NCBI RefSeq assembly: GCF_022565915.1
Contig: NZ_JAJOYX010000001.1
Span: 620,001 to 684,000 of the forward strand
Source of the DNA: Nesterenkonia sp. LB17
GTDB lineage: Bacteria; Actinomycetota; Actinomycetes; Actinomycetales; Micrococcaceae
Reading direction: 5' to 3'
Length of the DNA stretch: 64,000 nucleotides
Every line of letters starts with the position of its first letter. Position 1 is the first letter of the stretch. The translations under genes were made by a program, and so were the position numbers. The notes under the pieces were generated by a model. The model was not told the origin of the DNA. It saw only the letters and a program-made list of their open reading frames with translations, and did not search any database. Shown here piece by piece: positions 58,614-64,000 of this stretch.

Positions 58614-58643
58614 CTAAGGCCCGGTCTCCCAACCGGGCCTTAG
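58614..58643. promoter_or_regulatory. 12-bp perfect hairpin between excisionase and PrimPol genes
   Basis: ctaaggcccggt pairs with accgggccttag around a 6-base loop. It starts one base beyond the excisionase stop and lies 60 bases before the PrimPol start. There is no T-run on either strand, so it may be an attenuator or a messenger-processing/stability element rather than a terminator. Confidence 0.5.
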
Positions 58644-58817
58644 TCATGAGGTCACCGGCTCGAGTAGAGCCTCAATGTCGGCGACTTTGATTCTGAGTAG
58701 GTGTCCGTGAATACGGAATGCGGGAAGACTCCCGTCGTCAATCCAGCGGCGGACGCTGCGAGTACTTACGCCGAGCATTTCGGCGGTCTGATCGACGGTT
58801 GCGACTGTAAAGGGCAT
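58644..58817 (-). CDS. Excisionase-like HTH protein (MerR-type HTH_17)
   Basis: 57-aa protein: TVDQTAEMLGVSTRSVRRWI, then DDGSLPAFRIHGHLLRI and KVADIEALL. This is the excisionase/AlpA-type winged helix (HTH_17) that binds att DNA and biases the integrase toward excision, or acts as an activator. It is too short for many gene callers. ATG at 58817 preceded on its strand by aggccctgct. It sits between the integrase and the replication gene, as in many islands. Confidence 0.8.
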   Translation of the reverse strand: MPFTVATVDQTAEMLGVSTRSVRRWIDDGSLPAFRIHGHLLRIKVADIEALLEPVTS

Positions 58818-58925
58818 AGCAGGGCCTATCTATTGATACAAAATAGGACGTTACGCTTTTTTACGGTTCAGCTACCCCGATGATCACTTCTCAGAAAGAC
58901 TCCGCGCCCGAGTGACAAGAAAAGC

Positions 58926-58953
58926 TTATCAAGTATTGTCTTAGTCTGTCAAT
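58926..58953 (-). promoter_or_regulatory. Candidate promoter of the excisionase/replication operon
   Basis: On the minus strand a perfect -35 TTGACA (58948-58953) is followed after 16 bases by GATAAG (58926-58931), 4 of 6 matches to TATAAT. It is ~110 bases upstream of the excisionase start in an AT-rich 197-base gap. Reasonable but unproven. Confidence 0.4.
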
Positions 58954-59014
58954 AAATGGCCGTACAGCGAACATGTGTAAATAGATTTATCCATTTCTAC
59001 TCACACTTTAATAG

Positions 59015-60277
59015 CTAAAACTGAGGCATCTCGTTACTCATGAGCTGCACTAGCTTCAACTGTCGATCCTGGGTCGAGTGTTGATAGCGCATCACTACCT
59101 TGTGGTCGGAGTGTCCACCTCGGTACATGAGTTCTTTCAGGGTCGCGCCCTGCTGGGCGTAGAGAGTCAGCCCCGTGTGCCGTAGATCGTGAAAGCGGAA
59201 CCCCTCCATGTTGAGAGAGTCCCTGACCTCTCTCCAAGTACGGTCAAACACTGACGATGAAGCTATCTCACCCTTGGAGCGCTTCGAGGGGGTCAGGGAT
59301 CGCAGGATAAGCGCGTTTGGGTGTTCCTCTACGTGGGAGTCCATGTGGTCCCGAAGAGTTGGCAGTATGCCGCTAGGGATGAACAGGTTTCGCTCACCGC
59401 TGGTGCTCTTCACGTCTCCATCGTCGGTGAGTTTGCCAGTCTTGGTGTTGAGCTGTCGCCTGACCTTCACCAGTGCACGGGTGCTGTCGTCTAGGTGTTC
59501 AAAGTCCCGGCGCTGAAGTCCTAGGGTTTCGCCTAGGCGCGTCTGGCAGTACGCGGCTAACAGGACGGCTATCCGCCACTGTTCTGGCATGGCTTCATGG
59601 AGCGCTTTGACCTGCTCCTGCGTCGCTACGTCTGAGTCCTCGCGTCGAGCCCGTACCGGCTTGTTTGCGGGTAGGTACATGTGGGGGAGTGAAGCTATAT
59701 ACCCTTCCCGCTCGGCGTCGCTTAGAAGGGCTTTCAGTGTTCTACCGACTGGCAGGGCTACGCCGTTGCCCCGGCCTTGAGGGTTCACCTTCGACGGTTG
59801 TAGGGCAAGATCATCGAGCAGCTTGCCTACGTTCTTGTCGTTGAGTTCGCTCATGCGTAGATCCCCTAGCACCGGCAACACGTCGTGCTCGAGTCTGCTC
59901 CGGTAGGTGCTGATCGTAGAAGTTTTGACCTCGCGTGCGCCTCGGCCTGAAACAGTCTTGCCACTGGCTTTCGCTGTGAGCCATAGCTGAGTGAACGCGG
60001 TCAGCGTCATATCCCGCTCCAAGGCTTCTGCCTCGAGCTGTGCCTTTTCGTCCGCAAGCCTCTGAGTCTCAGCTTCACGCTGAGCTTTTTCTTCTGGACT
60101 GACCCACGCCTCACGGTCAATGTCTGCTTTGACTCGACCTAGATAGCTGGTCGCGGCACCCTTGGTGTCGAACGTGGTGTGTGCTTTATGGCGCTGATGG
60201 TCGGGACCGATGTACGTGGCCTGAAACTTACCGCTGGGCAGTTTGCGGACAGTTCCGAAGTCTCGACGCTTCGCCAT
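59015..60277 (-). CDS. int: Tyrosine-recombinase integrase
   Basis: 420-aa phage-type integrase. N-terminal arm-binding domain (GTVRKLPSGKFQATYIGPDH), core-binding domain (LTAFTQLWLTAKASGKTVSG, VKTSTISTYRSRLEHDVLPV), and catalytic domain with Arg in CQTRLGETLGLQ, HxxR in FRFHDLRHTGLTLYAQQG, the His of RGGHSDHKVVMRY, and the nucleophile Tyr in MRYQHSTQDRQ. ATG at 60277 is 164 bases from the right att repeat and transcribed away from ssrA, the usual order at att sites. It carries out site-specific integration into ssrA. Confidence 0.94.
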   Translation of the reverse strand: MAKRRDFGTVRKLPSGKFQATYIGPDHQRHKAHTTFDTKGAATSYLGRVKADIDREAWVSPEEKAQREAETQRLADEKAQLEAEALERDMTLTAFTQLWLTAKASGKTVSGRGAREVKTSTISTYRSRLEHDVLPVLGDLRMSELNDKNVGKLLDDLALQPSKVNPQGRGNGVALPVGRTLKALLSDAEREGYIASLPHMYLPANKPVRARREDSDVATQEQVKALHEAMPEQWRIAVLLAAYCQTRLGETLGLQRRDFEHLDDSTRALVKVRRQLNTKTGKLTDDGDVKSTSGERNLFIPSGILPTLRDHMDSHVEEHPNALILRSLTPSKRSKGEIASSSVFDRTWREVRDSLNMEGFRFHDLRHTGLTLYAQQGATLKELMYRGGHSDHKVVMRYQHSTQDRQLKLVQLMSNEMPQF

Positions 60278-60288
60278 GTGTGCCTTTC

Positions 60289-60303
60289 GTGCGCTCTACG
60301 TGC
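60289..60303. promoter_or_regulatory. Candidate integrase arm-type site, right
   Basis: gtgcgctctacgtgc, 14 of 15 identical to the left copy. The adjacent gtgcac at 60314-60319 is a further partial copy in inverted sense. It lies between the integrase start and the right att repeat. Confidence 0.5.
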
Positions 60304-60405
60304 ACTAAGGAGAGTGCACGCGGGTCCAATGGTGTCTACTTCTGTGTACAGCGTAATTCTGTAGCTAGTAGACCACATCCCAGTGATGGCGCGGAAAAAG
60401 GGCAC

Positions 60406-60438
60406 AAAAAAGGGCCAGACACGATGTGTCTGGCCCTT
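60406..60438 (-). terminator. Element-supplied ssrA terminator
   Basis: On the minus strand agggccagacac pairs with gtgtctggccct (3-base loop), followed by TTTTTTG. It lies just inside the right att repeat, so it came with the element and now ends ssrA. The tail CTTTTTTGTGCCC is identical, at nearly the same distance, to the tail after the displaced host terminator. Confidence 0.88.
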
Positions 60439-60440
60439 CA

Positions 60441-60459
60441 CTGTGGAGACGGCGGGAAT
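60441..60459. repeat. att direct repeat, right end (ssrA 3' end)
   Basis: ctgtggagacggcgggaat, identical to 52842-52860. It encodes the end of the tmRNA T-arm and acceptor stem, so recombination here leaves tmRNA intact. Confidence 0.92.
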
Positions 60460-60813
60460 CGAACCCGCGTCCGATCTGGATTCACATGGGCTTCTCCGGG
60501 TGCAGTCTGCTGATAGATTTTCTCGGCCCCAGCCGTCACGCAGACAGGCGGCTGACGGGCCCAGTCGTGTGAATTGTCGACCCAACTCCCCACGACGAGG
60601 AGTTGGAACCAGTGGCTATCTAGCTGATGCCAGGAGCTGGGTCGATAGCAGACCCAGGCTGACAGACTCGCGTCGCTGCTTAGGCAGCGAGGGCGAAGTC
60701 AGTGCGCTTAGTTTCGGCACTTATTGTTTTGCAGAGAGGTATTTACGAGGTCACTCTGCATCCTCGACCCGCTTCACCATGATCAACTCAGATCGTCGAA
60801 ACCGATCGTCCCC
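60444..60813 (-). ncRNA. ssrA: Transfer-messenger RNA (tmRNA)
   Basis: About 370 nt. The 5' end GGGGACG pairs with the 3' CGUCUCC to make the acceptor stem. A T-arm (GGGTTCGATTCCC) precedes the 3' end, and 5' GGTTTCGACGATC is the usual tmRNA start. The resume region encodes AETKRTDFALAA followed by UAA (60680-60718), a typical actinobacterial degradation tag. The CCA is not fully encoded (ACAG follows the acceptor), so it must be added. It acts with SmpB to rescue stalled ribosomes. The last ~16 nt of its 3' end are supplied by the integrated element. Confidence 0.95.
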
Positions 60814-60877
60814 ATATTGTGTTGTCAACGAGGCTTATCAGCCCCTGTCTCTCGCCACGTGCTCGCGAGCTGACTTT

Positions 60878-61282
60878 TCAGTATAGCCCCGACATCCGGG
60901 ACAGCGCAATCCCCAACGCTGCGGCTGCGAACCCGCACCCCACGTGCGCCGTCCAGATCCCGACCGCCCGCAGTCGTCGACCCGACACCCAGGTCTGCGC
61001 CACCCGCACTGAGACGGTTGCGAAGGTGCTCAGCGCACCGAGGACCCCGAAGATCAGCACCGTGGACACCGGGCCGGGCAGCACGCCTTCGGGCTCAGCC
61101 GCGCCGTTCCCGCTCAGCCAGGTGAGTTCGCCGAGGAGATACCCCAGCAGGAAGCACCCGAGCGTGTTCGCCAGCAGCAGGCCCACGCGCAGGTATCGGT
61201 CCAGGAGGAAGCGCGCCACCGCGCCCACCGAGCCGCCGAGCGCGACGCCCAGCGCAATGGCGATGCTGAATTCAGGATTCAT
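60878..61282 (-). CDS. crcB: Fluoride channel FluC/CrcB, first subunit
   Basis: 134-aa four-helix membrane protein exporting fluoride. Motifs: GGSVGAVARFLLDRYL, LLANTLGCFLLGYLLG (Asn-loop segment), GVLGALSTFATVSV. CrcB proteins work as dual-topology dimers; this organism has two adjacent genes, so a heterodimer is likely. The N-terminus overlaps the second crcB gene by 11 bases. Confidence 0.88.
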   Translation of the reverse strand: MNPEFSIAIALGVALGGSVGAVARFLLDRYLRVGLLLANTLGCFLLGYLLGELTWLSGNGAAEPEGVLPGPVSTVLIFGVLGALSTFATVSVRVAQTWVSGRRLRAVGIWTAHVGCGFAAAALGIALSRMSGLY

Positions 61283-61811
61283 GGCGGCCCTCGCTGCTCA
61301 CGCCGAGATCCGCGGAGGCGGCGCCGAGCTGGCCGAACAGCGCACGGCTGATGGTCAGTCCGGCCGCGGCAGCAGCGGTGCAGCCCAGGATGCTGATGAT
61401 GAGGTAGGTGAGCATCTCCATCGCCCCCGGGCTGACATAGGTCACGGCCGCGAGTCCTTCATAGGCGGATCCGGGCATCGAGGGCATCACGGCGAGGATC
61501 ACCGCAGAGAAGGTCGTGTAGGAGGCCAGCAGTCCGGTGCCGAAGGTCGGCACCACCCAGTCCGGGGTGCTCGGGCGGGCGCGTGCGACGCCGATGAGCA
61601 GGCCCAGCAGCCCTGATCCGCTGAGATTGATCACCAGCGTGGTCCACGGGAACTTCATCCCCTGCTCCGGGATCAGCTCGCCGACCAGAAGTCGCAGCAG
61701 CGCGCCACCGGCGCCGGCCAGCGCCACCAGGAGGATCAGCACCGTCAGCGAGGTCGCCTGCCGCTTCGGGCGTGGGCGCCTGCTGGAGGCACGCGGTTCG
61801 GGAGAAGACAC
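61272..61811 (-). CDS. crcB: Fluoride channel FluC/CrcB, second subunit
   Basis: 179-aa CrcB-family protein with a ~30-residue basic N-terminal extension. Motifs: AGAGGALLRLLVGELIPEQG, TLVINLSGSGLLGLLIGV, FGTGLLASYTTFSAVILA. Pairs with the downstream crcB. No fluoride riboswitch was recognised in the short gap upstream. Confidence 0.88.
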   Translation of the reverse strand: MSSPEPRASSRRPRPKRQATSLTVLILLVALAGAGGALLRLLVGELIPEQGMKFPWTTLVINLSGSGLLGLLIGVARARPSTPDWVVPTFGTGLLASYTTFSAVILAVMPSMPGSAYEGLAAVTYVSPGAMEMLTYLIISILGCTAAAAAGLTISRALFGQLGAASADLGVSSEGRHES

Positions 61812-61841
61812 CAGTACAGGATACGTCGGGGCCGGGCGGCC

Positions 61842-62600
61842 TCAGCGGACCACGCTTACGCGCATGGCGTGGGCCACCTCATGGGCGAGCCGGATGCTCC
61901 CGGCCGCCGCCGACTGATCGTCCTGCGTCGGGGGAGCTCCCGGGCTGTCCTGCCCTCCGGGGGTGAGCGGGGTCAGGACGACGGCGCCGCGGTCGGTGGC
62001 CTGGACCGTGACCTGCGCACCGATGGGCACCCGGTGGGTGTCCAGGGCGGAGAGCGCATCCGGCACGGCGTCGTCGACCTGCTCCAGGCGCACCTTCATC
62101 GCGGCCGGCACCCGGCAGAGCAGCAGGGTCTCGGGGTAGTCCAGCTGCAGGTCTGGACCGGGGATCGGATCACCGTGAGGGTCCACGCGTGGGTGGCCCA
62201 GCCGCACATCGAGACGGTCCACGAAGGTCTCCGAGACGGCGTGTTCGAGCCGTTCGGCCTCCTCATGGACCTCCTCCCAGCCGTATCCGAGCTCGCGCAC
62301 CAGCCAGGTCTCGATCAGACGGTGCCGGCGGACCATTGCCAGGGCGAGCTGGCGTCCGGCGGGGGTCAGCGCGATCGGCGCGTAGGGGCGGTGCTCCACC
62401 AGCCCCAGGTCGGCCATCTTGCGCATCATCAGCGAGACCGAGGGGTTGGAGACGCCCAGGGTCCTGGCCAGCGCGGACGCGGTCACCGAGGCGCCGTCCC
62501 ATTCGGCGAGGCCATAGATGGTCTTGGCGTAGTCCTCCACGGAGGTGGTGGCAGCCTCGATCGCGGTGGAACGGCCCTGAGCTGAGGTGCGCGGAGTCAT
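61842..62600 (-). CDS. DtxR/MntR-family metal-dependent repressor
   Basis: 252-aa regulator. Winged helix: VEDYAKTIYGLAEWDGASVT, ALARTLGVSNPSVSLMMRKM, GLVEHRPYAPIALTPAG. Metal-binding/dimerisation domain: VHEEAERLEHAVSETFVDRL, LGHPRVDPHGDPIPGPD. A C-terminal FeoA/SH3-like domain ends in a divergent tail. Its neighbours are an ABC metal transporter, so it probably represses manganese, zinc or iron uptake when the metal is plentiful. Metal identity is inferred. Confidence 0.88.
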   Translation of the reverse strand: MTPRTSAQGRSTAIEAATTSVEDYAKTIYGLAEWDGASVTASALARTLGVSNPSVSLMMRKMADLGLVEHRPYAPIALTPAGRQLALAMVRRHRLIETWLVRELGYGWEEVHEEAERLEHAVSETFVDRLDVRLGHPRVDPHGDPIPGPDLQLDYPETLLLCRVPAAMKVRLEQVDDAVPDALSALDTHRVPIGAQVTVQATDRGAVVLTPLTPGGQDSPGAPPTQDDQSAAAGSIRLAHEVAHAMRVSVVR

Positions 62601-63512
62601 CTAGGCGGGATCCTTCACGTCGAGGAGCGTATCGATCGAGCGGGTCGGCCTCGCCTGCTCGGAGGGTGGGCGCTGACGTCGCTGGCGCAGCCGCGGGATC
62701 ATCCCTTTCACCGGGGCGAAGAGGTAGGCCAGCGCGAACTGGCCCGACTGTGCCAGCACGATCGAGCCTCCGGTGGAGATGTCGAGCCAGTAGCTGGCAT
62801 AGACGCCGATCACCGCGGAGGCTGCCGCGCTGGACGCGGCGACCGCGAGCATCGGCCCGAAGCGGCGGCACAGCAGCAGTGCGGTGGCGCCGGGCACCAC
62901 CAGCATAGCGACCACCAGAAGGATCCCCAGGGTCTGCAGCGCGGTCACGGTGGTCAGCGCGAGCAGGGCCAGCAGCAAGATGGACAGGGCGCCGGTGGAG
63001 AGTCCGATCGTGTGGGCGTGGACCTTGTCGAAGGCCAGCAGCACGAAGCTGCGCCGCAGCGTCAACAGCACCGCCACGGTGGCCAACCCCAGACCGGCGG
63101 TCTGCAGCAGGTCCTGCTGCGAGATGCCCAGCACATTGCCGAAGAGGATGTGGGTCAGGTGCGTCTCGCTGGGGGTCCTGGAGACCAGGACCAGGCCCAG
63201 CGCGAAGAGCGAGGTGAACACCACGCCGATGGAGGTGTCATGCTTCAGCGTCGAGCCTCCGCTGATCCCGCCGATGAGCAGCACCGCGAGCATCCCGAAG
63301 ACGAAGGCGCCCAGCGCCATGGGCAGACCGAAGATGTGCGCCAGCACGATCCCGGGCAGGATCGAGTGCGCCACGGCGTCACCCATCAGGGACCAGCCCA
63401 TGAGCACCAGCCAGCAGGAGAGCAGGGCGCAGACCACCGAGGAGATGATCGCCGCCGTCAGGGCGTGCTGCATGAAGGCGAACTCCATCGGTTGGACCAG
63501 CAGCTCCCACAT
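62601..63512 (-). CDS. Metal ABC transporter permease (ABC-3 family)
   Basis: 303-aa membrane permease of the ZnuB/MntB/SitC type with eight to nine helices. Family segments: VVCALLSCWLVLMGWSLMGD, VAHSILPGIVLAHIFG, LLVVAMLVVPGATALLLCRR, TGGSIVLAQSGQFALAYLF. The ATG at 63512 has a GGGAGG site 7 bases upstream; in-frame sequence before it belongs to the overlapping ATPase region. It follows the ATPase and precedes the regulator in one leftward unit. Confidence 0.9.
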   Translation of the reverse strand: MWELLVQPMEFAFMQHALTAAIISSVVCALLSCWLVLMGWSLMGDAVAHSILPGIVLAHIFGLPMALGAFVFGMLAVLLIGGISGGSTLKHDTSIGVVFTSLFALGLVLVSRTPSETHLTHILFGNVLGISQQDLLQTAGLGLATVAVLLTLRRSFVLLAFDKVHAHTIGLSTGALSILLLALLALTTVTALQTLGILLVVAMLVVPGATALLLCRRFGPMLAVAASSAAASAVIGVYASYWLDISTGGSIVLAQSGQFALAYLFAPVKGMIPRLRQRRQRPPSEQARPTRSIDTLLDVKDPA

Positions 63513-63528
63513 CAGCTTGCCTCCCTCA

Positions 63529-64000
63529 TCAGTTCGTCTCGCGCAGCACGGCGCCGAAGCTGCGGCCGAGCTGTTCCTCGGTGAGCACCTCGCCCGGAAG
63601 TCCCGCGGCGAGCACCCGCTGGTGCAGCAGCACCACCTCATCTGCGAGGTCCTCCACGCCGGCGAGGTGGTGGGTGGAGATCAGCACGGTGGTGCCCGTG
63701 GTGTCGCGCAGCGTCTTGAGCACCGAGCTGATCAGCTCCTCCGAACCGCGGTCCACGCCGGCGAACGGCTCATCGAGCAGCATCAGAGGCGCCTGCTGGG
63801 CGATCGCACGGGCCAGGAAGGCGCGCTTGCGCTGGCCTCCGGAGAGCTCACCGATCCCGCGCCGGCGCAGCTGGCTCAGGCCCACCTGGTCCAGCGCCTG
63901 GTCGCAGGCCTGCCGGTCCGCAGGGCGGGTGCGGCGGGTGAAGCCCATGTGCCCGTAGCGACCCATCATGACCACCTGCTCCACGCTGATCGGAAAGCTG
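63529..64000 (-). CDS. Metal ABC transporter ATP-binding protein, C-terminal part (5' end outside window)
   Basis: Partial ABC ATPase. Visible: VVMMGRYGHMGFTRR Q-loop region typical of ZnuC/MntA-type ATPases, signature ELSGGQRKRAFLARAIAQ, Walker B LMLLDEPFAGVD, H-switch VLISTHHLAGVEDLAD. The Walker A half lies beyond the window edge; the frame is open to base 64000. It drives uptake with the permease. The substrate-binding protein gene is probably further upstream outside the window. Confidence 0.9.
   Translation of the reverse strand, partial: SFPISVEQVVMMGRYGHMGFTRRTRPADRQACDQALDQVGLSQLRRRGIGELSGGQRKRAFLARAIAQQAPLMLLDEPFAGVDRGSEELISSVLKTLRDTTGTTVLISTHHLAGVEDLADEVVLLHQRVLAAGLPGEVLTEEQLGRSFGAVLRETN

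Larger units (their letters stand above)
52842..60459. mobile_element. Integrative element in ssrA (satellite/PICI-like), ~7.6 kb
   Basis: Bounded by a 19-bp direct repeat of the tmRNA 3' end. Contents from right to left: tyrosine integrase, small excisionase, PrimPol-helicase, repeat-rich candidate origin, four short linked genes, serine recombinase, and a divergent pair of membrane-anchored proteins. It has no capsid, portal, large terminase, lysis, relaxase or FtsK/TraSA transfer gene, so it is neither a complete prophage nor a typical actinobacterial AICE. Base composition is visibly richer in A and T than the flanks, particularly 53.4-54.0, 56.3-56.6 and 58.8-59.0 kb. Confidence 0.88.

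Noticed and set aside
58555-58647. Longer start for the PrimPol-helicase
   Set aside because: It would translate through a perfect hairpin and add non-conserved residues; ATG at 58554 has its own ribosome site.
52842-60459. Classification as an actinobacterial AICE or a complete prophage
   Set aside because: No TraSA/FtsK-like translocase inside the element and no structural, packaging-motor or lysis genes.
61812-61841. Fluoride riboswitch before the crcB pair
   Set aside because: Only ~30 bases separate the gene from the upstream reading frame's end and no pseudoknot motif was recognised.

Overview
The window is high-GC chromosomal DNA from an actinobacterium. The gene order (dapA-rnj-ftsK-pgsA-cinA-clgR; DUF3046-recA-recX-miaB-miaA-dapF; hflX-dinG-like helicase; lexA/LysM; hisC-hisB-hisH-priA; prfB-ftsE-ftsX-smpB ... 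ssrA), GTG/TTG starts, TCGAA-type SOS boxes, a priA-type HisA and a tmRNA tag AETKRTDFALAA all suggest Micrococcales, probably Micrococcaceae (Nesterenkonia/Arthrobacter-like). The genus is an inference.

Layout. 0-3 kb: end of galE, galK and a convergent multi-pass membrane acyltransferase-like gene. 3-6.1 kb: a surface/regulatory cassette of DUF4397 protein, sortase (frame broken by a G/C homopolymer block), ECF sigma factor and RskA-type anti-sigma. 6.2-21.3 kb: core lysine, RNA-processing, chromosome-segregation and recombination genes. 21.4-32.2 kb: a methyltransferase, hflX, a DinG-like helicase, a CapA-like lipoprotein, lexA divergent from a LysM membrane protein, and his genes. 32.2-36.3 kb: SseB-like, MarR and PepSY genes, then two decayed genes (multicopper oxidase remnant, truncated response regulator) flanking an orphan histidine kinase. 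36.4-45.3 kb: a large FHA-FtsK/EssC-like ATPase divergent from a Tad pilus locus (tadA, tadB, a frameshifted tadC, pilin, three TadE/G-like proteins). 45.4-52.7 kb: membrane protein, prfB, ftsE with a very long C-terminal tail, ftsX, smpB, DUF6480 protein and aldo/keto reductase. 60.4-64 kb: ssrA, a fluC/crcB pair, an MntR/DtxR regulator and a metal ABC transporter running off the end.

The most unusual region is a ~7.6-kb integrative element (52842-60459) inserted in the 3' end of ssrA. It has 19-bp att direct repeats, a tyrosine integrase with candidate arm sites, a small excisionase, a PrimPol-helicase, a repeat-rich candidate origin just 3' of that gene, four short tightly packed genes (one like a phage terminase-small-subunit/HTH protein), a serine recombinase, and a divergent pair of membrane-anchored proteins beside the left end. 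It has no capsid, portal, large terminase or conjugative transfer genes. This architecture resembles phage-inducible islands/satellites, and I know of no named family that it matches. It also carries its own ssrA terminator, so tmRNA is rebuilt with a replacement terminator after integration.

How genes work together: recA, lexA and probably the LysM protein share LexA-type operators. smpB and ssrA form the trans-translation system, whose RNA gene is the integration target. ftsE/ftsX and ftsK serve division. The his genes and dapA/dapF serve amino-acid and cell-wall precursor synthesis. The MntR-like regulator probably controls the adjacent metal transporter.
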